Shown: positions 53,872 through 62,970 of the stretch, piece after piece | Layout: each line of letters opens with the position of its first letter | Numbering within the stretch: the first letter of the stretch is position 1 | Source: LGRD01 sp031382215 | Lineage (GTDB): Bacteria; Pseudomonadota; Gammaproteobacteria; Burkholderiales; Burkholderiaceae_C | Assembly (NCBI GenBank): GCA_031382215.1 | Contig: JANMYQ010000360.1 | Span: forward strand, 1 to 64,000 | Length of the DNA stretch: 64,000 nt | Reading direction: 5' to 3' | Translations under genes and position numbers: made by a program | The notes under the pieces: generated by a model | The model's database searches: none | The model's input: the letters and a program-made list of their open reading frames with translations, nothing else | Told to the model about the DNA's origin: nothing

Positions 53872-55362
53872 TCAGAACGCATGCCGGTCGAAGATCAGCA
53901 CGCGAATGGTGCGCACGATGATCTGAAGGTCGAGCTGCAGGTTCCAGTTGCGCAAGTATTCCAGGTCGTATTCGACCCGAGCCTGCATCTTCTCGATGGT
54001 GTCGGTCTCGCCGCGGTGGCCATTGACCTGGGCCCAGCCGGTGATCCCGGGGCGCACCTTGTGGCGCACCATGTAGGCCTTGATCATCTGGCGATACTGC
54101 TCGTTGTGGGCCACCGCGTGCGGGCGCGGGCCGACGATGCTCATGCGCCCCTGCAGCACGTTGAAGAACTGCGGCAACTCGTCCAGCGAGGTGCGCCGGA
54201 TGAAGCGGCCGAACGGCGTGATGCGCGGGTCGTTGCGCTTGGCCTGTCGCACGTCCCAGCCGTCTTCCTGGGCCGTCATGGAGCGGAATTTGTAAACGAT
54301 GATCTCGCCGCCGTCCAGCCCGTTGCGGCGTTGCTTGAAGATGATCGGGCCGGGCGAGCTGAGCTTCACGCCGATGGCGATGATCACCAGCAGCGGCGCA
54401 ATGAGCGTCAGGATGATCAGGGTCAGCACGATGTCGCTGAAACGTTTGGCCAGTTCGTTGGTGCCGGTGAACGGGGTTTCGCAGATGCCCACCACCGGCA
54501 CGCCGTTCACGTCTTGCAGGCGGCCCTGGATGATGCTGATGCCGAACACGTCGGGCACGAAGAACAGCGAAGCGGTGGTGCCCTGCAGTTGTTCGAGCAG
54601 CGCGATGATGCGCGGCTGCGAACCGAGCGGCAGGGTGATGTAGACCTCGCGGATGCCATGCTCGGTGATGTAGCCGGCCACCGCCTTGAGGTCGCCCAGG
54701 CGTTGCGAGACGGCCTGCGGATGCACCCGGTCGTCGCTTCGGTCGTCGAAGTAACCGGCAAAGTCGATGCCTCGTTCGTTGCTGCCTTCCAGCGCCCGCG
54801 CGACCTTCACGCCGAGCGCACCCGCGCCGACGACGATCGTCGAGCGGCGCGCTTCGGCCCGCGCCGCCTCGCGCCACACGATGGCCATGCCGACGCGCAC
54901 CGCCAGCCATTGAATGACGGGCGTGAGCACCACCCACGCGATCAGCACCTGCTCGTCGAAGTAGTCCAGGCTGTTCGTGGCGTAGGCGCACAGCGCCAGA
55001 ATGACCACCAGGCTGATCCACGAGGTGGTGATGTCCACCGCCGCGGTGAGCTTGCCGTCATGGAAGCGGTTGCGGCCGGGGAAGGTGAGCGCAAAGACCA
55101 GCAGGCACACCGCCAGTGCGGTGCGGCTCAGGCGCTCGTCGAAGACCACGCAGGCCGCAATGAACGTCAGCACGGTCACACTCGGTTCGAGAAACGTCGC
55201 AACGAGTGACGTGACTGACTGGGGCGCGCTGCTGAAGGTTCTCTTGAATCGGCGGTCTTCGAACATCGGTGAGTGAATTTCCGCGTACACGGCGTGCGCC
55301 TGCACGAGGGGCCGGGTGGCCTTTGGGGCGGTCGATTCTCTACCAAAACCCCACATTTCCAT
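53872..55362 (-). CDS. wcaJ: Undecaprenyl-phosphate glucose phosphotransferase (WcaJ-type)
   Basis: 496 residues from ATG 55362, chosen because GGAGGAGG sits just upstream. Four to five N-terminal membrane segments, a CoA-binding-like domain (VVGAGALGVKVARALEG), another membrane segment and the C-terminal polyprenyl glycosylphosphotransferase domain (FKQRRNGLDG, VYKFRSM, RRTSLDELPQFFNVLQG, VRPGITGWAQVNG). It starts synthesis by placing the first sugar-1-phosphate on the lipid carrier. First gene of the minus-strand operon wcaJ-epsL-galE-fcl-manC. Confidence 0.93.
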   Translation of the reverse strand: MEMWGFGRESTAPKATRPLVQAHAVYAEIHSPMFEDRRFKRTFSSAPQSVTSLVATFLEPSVTVLTFIAACVVFDERLSRTALAVCLLVFALTFPGRNRFHDGKLTAAVDITTSWISLVVILALCAYATNSLDYFDEQVLIAWVVLTPVIQWLAVRVGMAIVWREAARAEARRSTIVVGAGALGVKVARALEGSNERGIDFAGYFDDRSDDRVHPQAVSQRLGDLKAVAGYITEHGIREVYITLPLGSQPRIIALLEQLQGTTASLFFVPDVFGISIIQGRLQDVNGVPVVGICETPFTGTNELAKRFSDIVLTLIILTLIAPLLVIIAIGVKLSSPGPIIFKQRRNGLDGGEIIVYKFRSMTAQEDGWDVRQAKRNDPRITPFGRFIRRTSLDELPQFFNVLQGRMSIVGPRPHAVAHNEQYRQMIKAYMVRHKVRPGITGWAQVNGHRGETDTIEKMQARVEYDLEYLRNWNLQLDLQIIVRTIRVLIFDRHAF

Positions 55363-55398
55363 TGTCCTCCTCCGCACAGAGGAAGCACGTCGCGTGCC

Positions 55399-55411
55399 TA
55401 CAATCCGTGCA
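55399..55411 (+). promoter_or_regulatory. ubiJ -10 box close to the start codon
   Basis: TACAAT (55399-55404) ends 6 bp before ATG 55411. The transcript would then begin at or near the ATG, giving a leaderless message. No Shine-Dalgarno is present, which supports this. Confidence 0.45.
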
Positions 55412-55947
55412 TGTTTCACACTATCCAGGCGGCCTTGGCCCACGAGGGAATAGAGCGCGCCATGCTGCTGGTGAACCATGTGCTCGTGTCGGAGCCGGCG
55501 GCGGCGCAGCGCCTGCGCGCGCATGTGGGCAAGCGCCTGCGGCTGCAGGTGAACGGCTGGCCGGCATGGCTGCCGGCGCTGCCCGAGCTGACGTTTCGCA
55601 TCACGCCGGCGGCGCTGGTCGAGTGGTGCGGCGAGCAGGCTGCGGAGCCTGCCGATCTGCAGATCGAGGTGGACGCTGCCCACCCCGCCAAGGCATTGAT
55701 GCAGGCACTGGCCGGCGAGCGCCCGCACGTCGAGGTGGCCGGCGACGCCGCTTTTGCCACCGACGTGAACTGGCTCTTCGACCACCTGCGCTGGGACATC
55801 GAGGACGACCTGGCCAAGATCGTCGGCCCGGTGCCCGCGCGCGAGATGGCACGCCTCGGCCGTGGCCTGGCCGGCGGGCTGCGCGAGGCCGTGACCCGGC
55901 TCGGCGCGCTGGCAGCAGCCGTGCGCCCCGGCGGGCCGGCCGGCTGA
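55411..55947 (+). CDS. ubiJ: Ubiquinone biosynthesis accessory factor UbiJ (SCP2 domain)
   Basis: 178 residues with an SCP2-type lipid-binding domain (LRLQVNGWPAWLPALPELTFRI in part, GDAAFATDVNWLFDHLRWDIEDDL in part) and a C-terminal helical tail. It helps assemble the aerobic ubiquinone-synthesis complex. The stop shares its A with the ubiB ATG (TGATG). Confidence 0.92.
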   Translation: MFHTIQAALAHEGIERAMLLVNHVLVSEPAAAQRLRAHVGKRLRLQVNGWPAWLPALPELTFRITPAALVEWCGEQAAEPADLQIEVDAAHPAKALMQALAGERPHVEVAGDAAFATDVNWLFDHLRWDIEDDLAKIVGPVPAREMARLGRGLAGGLREAVTRLGALAAAVRPGGPAG

Positions 55948-57494
55948 TGAGGCACCTGGCGCGCCTGATCGTCATCTGCGTGACGGTGCTGCGTTACGGG
56001 CTCGATGAGCTGGCGCTGTCGAGTTTTCGCCAGCCCTGGGTGCGCCTGGCGGTGCGCCTGGGCACGATCGGCCGCAGGCTCGACGCGCCGCGTGGTGAGC
56101 GCCTGCGCAAGGGGCTGGAACGGCTCGGGCCGATCTTCGTCAAGTTCGGCCAGGTGCTTTCGACCCGGCGCGACCTGCTGCCCACCGACCTGGCCGACGA
56201 GCTGGCCAAGCTGCAGGATGACGTGCCGCCGTTTCCGGCCGCGCAGGCGCGTGCGCTGGTCGAAAAGGCTTTCGGTCGCCCCATCGACGAGGTGTTCGCA
56301 CGCTTCGACGCCGAACCGGTGGCGAGTGCGTCGATTGCGCAAGTGCATTTTGCGGCGCTGAAAGATGGCCGCGAAGTGGCGGTGAAAGTGCTGCGCCCCG
56401 GCATGCTGGACGTGATCGACGACGACCTGGCCCTGCTGCGCACCTTGGCGCGCTGGGTCGAGCGCCTGTCGATCGACGGCAAACGCCTGAAGCCGCGCGA
56501 GGTCGTGGCCGAGTTCGACAACTACCTGCACGACGAGCTCGACCTGGTGCGCGAAGCGGCCAACGCCGCGCAACTGCGCCGCAACATGCAGGGGCTGAAC
56601 CTGATCCTGGTGCCCGAGATGGTGTGGCCGCTGTGCACCCAGAACGTGATCGTGATGGAGCGCATGAACGGCGTGCCGATCAGCCAGACCCAGCGGCTGG
56701 TGGAGGCGGGGGTGGACATCCCGAAGCTGGCGCGCGACGGCGTGACGATCTTCTTCACGCAGGTGTTTCGCGACGGCTTCTTTCATGCCGACATGCACCC
56801 GGGCAACATCCAGGTCAGCATCGCGCCGGAAAGTTTCGGCCGCTACATCGCGCTCGACTTCGGCATCGTGGGCACGCTCACCGAGTCTGACAAGCAGTAC
56901 CTGGCGCACAACTTCATCGCTTTCTTCCGGCGCGATTACAAGCGCGTGGCCGAGCTGCACCTGGAAAGCGGTTGGGTGCCGCCGGGCACGCGGGTGGACG
57001 AGCTCGAAGGCGCGATCCGCGCGGTCTGCGAGCCGCACTTCGATCGGCCGTTGAAGGACATCTCGCTCGGCCAGGTGCTGCTGCGGCTGTTCCAGACCTC
57101 GCGCCGTTTCAACGTCGAGATCCAGCCGCAACTGGTGTTGTTGCAGAAGACCTTGCTCAACGTCGAAGGCCTGGGCCGCCAGCTCGACCCCGAGCTCGAT
57201 TTGTGGAACACCGCCAAACCGTTCCTCGAACGCTGGATGAACGAGCAGGTGGGCTGGCGCGGCCTGGTGGAGCACCTGAAAACCGAAGCGCCTCGCTACG
57301 TGCAGTTGCTGCCGCAGTTGCCGCGCCTGCTGCACCAGGCGCTGCAGCCGCGCCCGGCGGTCGACGCGCAACTGCTGGCGGCGCTGCTGGCCGAGCAGCG
57401 CCGCGGCCGTGGCGGCCCGTGGCGGGCGCTCGGCTGGGTCGGCGCGGGTTTCGTGCTCGGCCTGGGCGCGGCGCTCGCCGCGCTGCTTATTTAG
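55947..57494 (+). CDS. ubiB: Ubiquinone biosynthesis regulatory kinase-like protein UbiB
   Basis: 515 residues. The ADCK/ABC1 atypical kinase motifs are clear: RLGPIFVKFGQVLSTRRDLLP (KxGQ motif), FDAEPVASASIAQVH, VAVKVLRPG, DGFFHADMHPGNIQV and LDFGIVG. Two C-terminal hydrophobic segments anchor it. It acts on ubiquinone synthesis and lipid extraction. Overlaps the convergent binding-protein gene by 8 bp. Confidence 0.97.
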   Translation: MRHLARLIVICVTVLRYGLDELALSSFRQPWVRLAVRLGTIGRRLDAPRGERLRKGLERLGPIFVKFGQVLSTRRDLLPTDLADELAKLQDDVPPFPAAQARALVEKAFGRPIDEVFARFDAEPVASASIAQVHFAALKDGREVAVKVLRPGMLDVIDDDLALLRTLARWVERLSIDGKRLKPREVVAEFDNYLHDELDLVREAANAAQLRRNMQGLNLILVPEMVWPLCTQNVIVMERMNGVPISQTQRLVEAGVDIPKLARDGVTIFFTQVFRDGFFHADMHPGNIQVSIAPESFGRYIALDFGIVGTLTESDKQYLAHNFIAFFRRDYKRVAELHLESGWVPPGTRVDELEGAIRAVCEPHFDRPLKDISLGQVLLRLFQTSRRFNVEIQPQLVLLQKTLLNVEGLGRQLDPELDLWNTAKPFLERWMNEQVGWRGLVEHLKTEAPRYVQLLPQLPRLLHQALQPRPAVDAQLLAALLAEQRRGRGGPWRALGWVGAGFVLGLGAALAALLI

Positions 57495-58626
57495 CCGCCT
57501 TGAAGTTCGTGAAGGTGCGCGTCTGCACGCGCCGGACGTCCTGCGGCAGGCTGTCGGGCGCGGTCATGCCGGCCAGGGCCTGCGCGCTCAGGAAGATCGA
57601 CTTGTTTTCCGCCACGTCCTTCTTGACCGCTTTCAGCGAAGCCTTGTTCGGGTTGGCGTAGAAAACCTTGTTCGTCAGCGACGCATGCACCTCCGGGCGC
57701 AGGATGTAGTTGATGAACAGGTGCGCGTTCTTCGGGTGCTTGGCATCGGCCGGAATGGCCATCGAATCGAAAAACAGTGTGGCGCCGCTGGCCGGCACCA
57801 GGGCTTCGATGGTCTGGCCGGTCTTGCCTTCGATCGCGCGCGTGCGAGCGATGTTGATGTCGCCCGAATAGCCCATCACCGCACACAGCGAACCCTTGGC
57901 CAGCTCCTCGATGTAGCCCGACGACGAGAAGCGCGTGACGAACGGCCGCACCTTCTTCAGCATCTCGCCGGCGGCAGGGTAGTCGGCCACATTGCGGCTG
58001 AAGCCGGGCTTGCCGACGTAGAGCAGCGCCACCGGCAGCACTTCGGAGGCGGAGTCGAGGAAGTTCACGCCACAGCCCTTCAGCTTGGCGGCGTACTTCG
58101 GGTCGAAGATCAGGGACCACGGGTTGGCCGGCATCGGCTCGCTGCCGAGCGCCTTCTTGACCTTGTCGACATTGATGCCCACGGTGACGTAGCCCCACAG
58201 CCAGTTCACCAGGAACTGGTTGCCCGGGTCCACCTTGGCCATCTGCTCCAGGATGGCCGGGTCGAGGTTGCCCCAGTTGCTCAACTGCGCACGGTCGAGC
58301 GGGCGGAACAGCTTGGCCTCGATCTGCTGCTTGGCGAAGTGCGCGCCCGGCACCACGATGTCGTAGCCCGTCTTGCCCGCCACCAGCTTGGCATGCAGGA
58401 TTTCGTTGTTGTCGTAGTTGTCGTAGTTGACCTTGATGCCGGTCTCTTTCTCGAAGTTCTTGATCGTGTCGTCGGCGATGTAGTCGGACCAGTTGTAGAT
58501 GTTCAGCACCTTCGGTTCGGGCGGATCGGCGGCCAGGGCGGGGCCGGCACTTGTCAGGCCGATCGCCAGTCCCAGCGCCAGGGTGCTGGCGAAGTTCGCG
58601 AGGTGTTGGGGAGTGAAGCGGATCAC
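57487..58626 (-). CDS. Polyamine-type ABC substrate-binding protein (PotF/SpuD-like)
   Basis: 379 residues. GTG 58626 is preferred because AAGGAG lies 8 nt upstream; ATG 58653 would absorb that site. Signal peptide to PALA, then LNIYNWSDYIADDTIKNFEK, GKTGYDIVVPG, FLDSASEVLPVAL and SMAIPADAKHPKNAHLFINY typical of putrescine/spermidine binding proteins. No ATPase or permease is nearby, so it serves a transporter encoded elsewhere. Confidence 0.93.
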   Translation of the reverse strand: MIRFTPQHLANFASTLALGLAIGLTSAGPALAADPPEPKVLNIYNWSDYIADDTIKNFEKETGIKVNYDNYDNNEILHAKLVAGKTGYDIVVPGAHFAKQQIEAKLFRPLDRAQLSNWGNLDPAILEQMAKVDPGNQFLVNWLWGYVTVGINVDKVKKALGSEPMPANPWSLIFDPKYAAKLKGCGVNFLDSASEVLPVALLYVGKPGFSRNVADYPAAGEMLKKVRPFVTRFSSSGYIEELAKGSLCAVMGYSGDINIARTRAIEGKTGQTIEALVPASGATLFFDSMAIPADAKHPKNAHLFINYILRPEVHASLTNKVFYANPNKASLKAVKKDVAENKSIFLSAQALAGMTAPDSLPQDVRRVQTRTFTNFKAAK

Positions 58627-58718
58627 GGGAGAACTCCTTGTTCGGTCAGTCATTGAATAAGCGGCGATTCGAACCCACCTGAGAACGCCGGTTCGGCACT
58701 TGCGCCGACACGCGCCCG

Positions 58719-58724
58719 TATAAT
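58719..58724 (+). promoter_or_regulatory. -10 box of the zinc-ribbon gene
   Basis: A consensus TATAAT stands 34 bp before ATG 58759. The matching -35 is not clear. Confidence 0.5.
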
Positions 58725-58758
58725 TCTAGGTTTTCCGTTTTGAATCAAGGGCTTAGCC

Positions 58759-59163
58759 ATGCCAATCTATGCCTACCGCTGCGAAGCGTGTGGCCACGCC
58801 AAAGATGTGCTGCAGAAGGTCTCCGACCCGCTGCTGACCGTCTGCCCCTCGTGCGGCGCTGAAGCCTTCAAGAAGCAGGTCACGGCGGCCGGCTTCCAGC
58901 TCAAGGGCTCGGGTTGGTATGTCACCGACTTCCGTGGCGACGCCAAGGGCGCCCCCGACAAGGCCGGGCCTGCCAATGGCGATTCGGGCCAGGCCGACGG
59001 TGCCAAGTCCGATGCGACGAAGAGCGACGCGGGCAAGGGTGAGTCGGCCAAGGGCGACGCCGGCAAGGGCGAGGCGGCCAAGAGCGAGACGGCCAAGAGC
59101 GCGACCCCGGCCGCCGCGCCGGCACCTTCGTCCGGCACCGGCTCGGCGCCTGGCGGCCAATGA
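58759..59163 (+). CDS. FmdB-type zinc-ribbon protein with charged tail
   Basis: 134 residues. N-terminal FmdB regulatory-type ribbon with two CxxC pairs (YRCEACGH and TVCPSCGA) in the first 40 residues, then a Lys/Ser/Asp/Gly/Ala low-complexity tail (about 65-125) of KSDAGKGES-like units. Function unknown; the gene often precedes DUF502 and aspS in Burkholderiales, as here. Confidence 0.9.
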   Translation: MPIYAYRCEACGHAKDVLQKVSDPLLTVCPSCGAEAFKKQVTAAGFQLKGSGWYVTDFRGDAKGAPDKAGPANGDSGQADGAKSDATKSDAGKGESAKGDAGKGEAAKSETAKSATPAAAPAPSSGTGSAPGGQ

Positions 59164-59209
59164 CCCGCCCTCGCCCCCGCCCGATCCCCCGGACACCGCG
59201 GACACCGCC

Positions 59210-59857
59210 TTGAAAAAATACCTCCTCGCCGGCCTGCTGGTCTGGCTGCCCCTGGCCATCACGATCTGGGTGCTGCATTCGGCGCTCGGCTTGCTCGACG
59301 GCGTGTTCGGCTGGGTGCTCAATGCCACGCAGGCCCTGCTGCCGGTGGCCGCGCACGGCTCCATCGAGAGCCTGCGCAACGTGCCCGGCCTGGGCGTGGC
59401 GGTGCTGCTGCTCGGGCTGCTGCTGACCGGCGCGTTCGCGGCCAACATGGTCGGCCAGTGGTGGCTGGCACAAGGCCACTGGTTGCTGAAGAAGATCCCG
59501 ATCGTCAAGTCGATCTACAGCTCGGTCAAGCAGGTGTCGGACACCTTGTTCTCGAGCAGCGGCAACGCCTTTCGCGAAGCCGTGCTGGTGCAGTACCCGC
59601 GCCAGGGCAGCTGGACCATCGCCTTCGTCACCGGCAAACCGGGCGGCGAGGCGGGCCAGCACCTGCACGGCGACTACCTCAGCGTGTACGTGCCGACCAC
59701 GCCGAACCCGACCTCGGGCTTTTTCCTGATGCTGCCGCGCGCCGACGTGATTGCGCTGCAGATGAGCGTGGACGAAGCACTGAAATACGTGATCTCGATG
59801 GGCGTGGTGGCGCCGCCGGCGTTGGCTGTGGTGCCGGCAGAACTCAGCCGAAATTGA
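59210..59857 (+). CDS. DUF502 membrane protein
   Basis: 215 residues from TTG 59210 (the frame has no suitable ATG; LKKYLLAGLLVWLPLAIT is the usual family start). Two membrane segments (about 4-28 and 58-80), then a cytoplasmic domain with IPIVKSIYSSVKQVSDTLF and GFFLMLPRADV. Function unknown. Confidence 0.9.
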   Translation: MKKYLLAGLLVWLPLAITIWVLHSALGLLDGVFGWVLNATQALLPVAAHGSIESLRNVPGLGVAVLLLGLLLTGAFAANMVGQWWLAQGHWLLKKIPIVKSIYSSVKQVSDTLFSSSGNAFREAVLVQYPRQGSWTIAFVTGKPGGEAGQHLHGDYLSVYVPTTPNPTSGFFLMLPRADVIALQMSVDEALKYVISMGVVAPPALAVVPAELSRN

Positions 59858-59979
59858 CGCGGCTGGGCGTTCGGCAAACGCTCCAGCTTCAGGCCTGCGC
59901 TGCAGCGTCCTCCTCTCAAGCGCCATCGACGGGAGCCCACAGGGTGTCCCGATTGCCCACATTCGACGGAGTGAATTTC

Positions 59980-61770
59980 ATGAGAACAACTTACTGCGGC
60001 CTGGTCAGCGAAGCGCTGATGGGACAGACCGTGACCCTGATGGGCTGGGCCCACCGTCGGCGCGACCACGGCGGCGTGATCTTCATCGACCTGCGCGACC
60101 GCGAAGGCCTGGTCCAGATCGTGTGCGACCCCGACCGCGCCGGCATGTTCAAGGTGGCCGAGGAGATTCGCAACGAGTTCTGCCTGAAGGTGATCGGCAA
60201 GGTGCGCGCGCGCCCCGCCGGCACAGCAAATGCACAACTCACCAGCGGCCAGATCGAGGTGCTGTGCCTGGAGCTCGAGGTGCTCAACCCCAGCGTCACG
60301 CCGCCGTTCCAGCTCGACGAGGAAAACCTGTCCGAGACCACGCGCCTGACCCACCGCGTGCTCGACCTGCGCCGCCCCTACATGCAGCGCAACATGATGC
60401 TGCGCTACCGCGTGGCGATGGAGGTGCGCAAGTTTCTCGACGTGAATGGTTTCATCGACATTGAAACGCCGATGCTGACCAAGAGCACGCCCGAGGGCGC
60501 GCGCGACTACCTGGTGCCCAGCCGCGTGCACGACGGCATGTTCTTCGCGCTGCCGCAGAGCCCGCAGTTGTTCAAGCAGTTGCTGATGGTGGCCGGCTTC
60601 GACCGCTACTACCAGATCACCAAGTGCTTCCGCGACGAAGACCTGCGCGCCGACCGCCAGCCTGAGTTCACGCAGATCGACATCGAGACCAGCTTCCTGC
60701 CCGAGGAAGAGATCCGCACGATGTTCGAGGGCATGATCCGCAGCACTTTCGAGCATGCCATCGGCGTCAAGCTGCCGGCTTTCCCGGTGATGCTGTATGC
60801 CGACGCGATGCGCCTGTACGGCTCGGACAAGCCCGACCTGCGCGTCAAGCTCGAATTCACCGAGCTGACCGACGTGATGGGCACGGTGGACTTCAAGGTT
60901 TTCTCGGGGCCGGCGTTGATGAAGGACGGCCGCGTGGTGGCCCTGCGCATTCCCGGCGGCGCCGAGATGAGCCGCAGCGAGATCGACGCCTACACCGAGT
61001 TCGTCAAGATCTACGGCGCCAAGGGGCTGGCGTGGATCAAGGTGAACGATGTGGCCAAGGGCCGCGAGGGTCTGCAGAGCCCGATCGTCAAGAACCTGCA
61101 CGACGCTGCGTTGACCGAGGTGCTCAAGCGCACCGGCGCTGCCAACGGCGACCTGCTGTTCTTCGGTGCCGACCGGGCCAAGGTCGTCAACGACGCCATC
61201 GGTGCGCTGCGCGTGAAGGTCGGCCACAGCGACTTCGGCAAGGCGCGCAACCTGGTGCAGGGCGCGTGGGAGCCGCTGTGGGTGGTCGACTTCCCGATGT
61301 TCGAGTACGACGACGGCGCGCAGCGCTGGAACGCGGTGCACCACCCGTTCACGAGCCCGAAAGACGGCCACGAAGACTGGCTCGAAACCGATCCTGGCCG
61401 TTGCATCGCCAAGGCTTACGACGTGGTGCTGAACGGCATCGAACTCGGCGGTGGTTCGGTGCGTATTCACCGCGCGGAGGTGCAGAGCAAGGTGTTCCGC
61501 GCGCTCAAGATCGACGCCGACGAAGCGCAGCTCAAGTTCGGTTTCCTGCTCGACGCGCTGCAGTACGGCGCGCCGCCGCACGGCGGCATCGCGATCGGGC
61601 TGGACCGTTTCGTGATGCTGATGACCGGCGCCGAGTCGCTGCGCGACGTGATCGCGTTCCCCAAGACCCAGCGCGCGCAAGACCTGCTCACCAACGCCCC
61701 CGGGCCGGTGGACGAGAAGCAGTTGCGCGAGCTGCACATCCGGCTGCGCAATACCGGCGCGGCGGCTTGA
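59980..61770 (+). CDS. aspS: Aspartyl-tRNA synthetase
   Basis: 596 residues, usual bacterial length. OB-fold anticodon domain (MGWAHRRRDHGGVIFIDLRD), class II motif 2 (FRDEDLRADRQPEFTQID), GAD insertion, and motif 3 (GGIAIGLDRFVMLM). Charges tRNA-Asp, possibly also tRNA-Asn as in other Burkholderiales that lack a separate asparaginyl enzyme. Confidence 0.98.
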   Translation: MRTTYCGLVSEALMGQTVTLMGWAHRRRDHGGVIFIDLRDREGLVQIVCDPDRAGMFKVAEEIRNEFCLKVIGKVRARPAGTANAQLTSGQIEVLCLELEVLNPSVTPPFQLDEENLSETTRLTHRVLDLRRPYMQRNMMLRYRVAMEVRKFLDVNGFIDIETPMLTKSTPEGARDYLVPSRVHDGMFFALPQSPQLFKQLLMVAGFDRYYQITKCFRDEDLRADRQPEFTQIDIETSFLPEEEIRTMFEGMIRSTFEHAIGVKLPAFPVMLYADAMRLYGSDKPDLRVKLEFTELTDVMGTVDFKVFSGPALMKDGRVVALRIPGGAEMSRSEIDAYTEFVKIYGAKGLAWIKVNDVAKGREGLQSPIVKNLHDAALTEVLKRTGAANGDLLFFGADRAKVVNDAIGALRVKVGHSDFGKARNLVQGAWEPLWVVDFPMFEYDDGAQRWNAVHHPFTSPKDGHEDWLETDPGRCIAKAYDVVLNGIELGGGSVRIHRAEVQSKVFRALKIDADEAQLKFGFLLDALQYGAPPHGGIAIGLDRFVMLMTGAESLRDVIAFPKTQRAQDLLTNAPGPVDEKQLRELHIRLRNTGAAA

Positions 61771-61797
61771 GGGCATCGCGCCGCGGGTGACGATGGC

Positions 61798-61803
61798 TAG
61801 AAT
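61798..61803 (+). promoter_or_regulatory. -10-like box of the toxin-antitoxin pair
   Basis: TAGAAT lies 28 bp before the antitoxin start and sits inside GCTAGAATAGCTA, a short palindromic stretch that could be bound by the antitoxin. Confidence 0.4.
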
Positions 61804-61830
61804 AGCTAATCGTTGCCCGGGAGTTTCATC

Positions 61831-62100
61831 ATGGACGTGACCGCCACCGAAGCCAAGAACCGTCTCGGGCATGTGCTCGAACAGGCGCAGCGCGAGCCGG
61901 TGTTCATCGAAAAGTCCGGGCGGCGCCACAGCGTGGTGCTGTCGGTGGAGCAGTACGAGAAACTGATCGAAGCAAAGCGGCCGGCCGGCAAGGCCGACGC
62001 GGGGCGACGCTTCTACGAACAGTACAAGGACTGGGTCGACATGCAGAACGAACTCGTCGAACGGCATGGCATCTTTGGCGAGGAGTACCGCATCTGGTAG
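61831..62100 (+). CDS. Phd/YefM-like antitoxin
   Basis: 89 residues from ATG 61831 (GGGAG upstream). The N-terminal Phd/YefM DNA-binding fold is plain (VTATEAKNRLGHVLEQAQ, VFIEKSGRRHSVVLS, YEKLIEAKR), followed by a charged toxin-binding tail (RRFYEQYKDWVDMQ). It pairs with the CcdB-like toxin 6 bp downstream. Confidence 0.85.
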   Translation: MDVTATEAKNRLGHVLEQAQREPVFIEKSGRRHSVVLSVEQYEKLIEAKRPAGKADAGRRFYEQYKDWVDMQNELVERHGIFGEEYRIW

Positions 62101-62106
62101 CCGCTC

Positions 62107-62424
62107 ATGGCTCAGTTCGACGTCTACGCCAATCCGAACGCTGTACAGCGGCAGGCGTTTCCGTTCCTGGTCGACATGCAGAGCAACCAGTTGAGTCATT
62201 TCACCACTCGCCTCGCGATGCCGCTCGCCCGCTTGCCGGCCAGGCCTGCATCCGCCCCGCGGCGGCTGGCGCAGACGGTCTCAATCGATGGTGAGGCGCT
62301 CTTTCCTGCGGCCCACCTCTGCGCGGCCATGCCCGCCCGTCTGCTCGCCAAGCCTGTGGCATCCCTCGTTCGCGACCCCTCACATTTGATCGACGCGCTC
62401 GACGCCGTGGTCAGCGGTGTCTGA
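62107..62424 (+). CDS. ccdB: CcdB family toxin
   Basis: 105 residues: MAQFDVYANPNAVQRQAFPF, VDMQSNQLSHFTTRLAMPL and the C-terminal SHLIDALDAVVSGV with the gyrase-interacting end (usually Trp-Gly-Ile; here Ser-Gly-Val). CcdB poisons DNA gyrase in relatives. The altered C-terminal three residues may reduce gyrase poisoning. The end overlaps the nudB start by 8 bp. Confidence 0.88.
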   Translation: MAQFDVYANPNAVQRQAFPFLVDMQSNQLSHFTTRLAMPLARLPARPASAPRRLAQTVSIDGEALFPAAHLCAAMPARLLAKPVASLVRDPSHLIDALDAVVSGV

Positions 62425-62884
62425 CTCCCGTCCCCCCAAGATCCCGCAATCCGTGCTGGTGGTGATCCACACCGCCGAGCTTGAGGTGCTGCTGATCGAG
62501 CGGGCCGACCGGCCCGGCTTCTGGCAGAGCGTGACCGGCTCGAAAGATGCTGTCGATGAACCGGCGCACACCACCGCGGTGCGCGAGGTGCTGGAAGAAA
62601 CCGGCATCACCATCGGCAGCGCCGAGGTGCCGCTGGCCAACCTGCGCGACTGGCACCTGAGCAACGTGTACGAGATCTACCCCGTGTGGCGCCACCGTTA
62701 TGCAGCCGGCGTGACGCACAACACCGAGCAGGTGTTCGGCCTGTGCGTGCCGCGCAGCGTGCCGGTGCGCCTGAGCCCGCGCGAGCACCTGCAGCACGCC
62801 TGGCTGCCGTGGCGCGAGGCGGCCGACCGGTGTTTTTCGGCTTCCAATGCCGAGGCCATCCTGCACCTGCCGCGCTTCCTCTGA
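62417..62884 (+). CDS. nudB: Dihydroneopterin triphosphate diphosphatase NudB
   Basis: 155 residues from GTG 62417. Nudix hydrolase box GSKDAVDEPAHTTAVREVLEE in part (GxxE region, REVLEETGI). WQSVTGS and HNTEQVFGL are features of NudB, which acts in folate synthesis. In Burkholderiales it normally follows aspS; here a toxin-antitoxin pair has been inserted between. Confidence 0.92.
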   Translation: MSDSRPPKIPQSVLVVIHTAELEVLLIERADRPGFWQSVTGSKDAVDEPAHTTAVREVLEETGITIGSAEVPLANLRDWHLSNVYEIYPVWRHRYAAGVTHNTEQVFGLCVPRSVPVRLSPREHLQHAWLPWREAADRCFSASNAEAILHLPRFL

Positions 62885-62970
62885 TACAAGGTGCGTGGCT
62901 GCGGCGGCGTCTCGCCGCGGCTCCCTTCAGGCCATTGAAAACACTCAGGCGATAGAGGCAACCGGTTCGC

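Noticed and set aside
59674..62199. 841-codon open frame antisense to aspS
   Set aside because: It runs across aspS and the toxin-antitoxin pair on the other strand and has the composition of a shadow frame.
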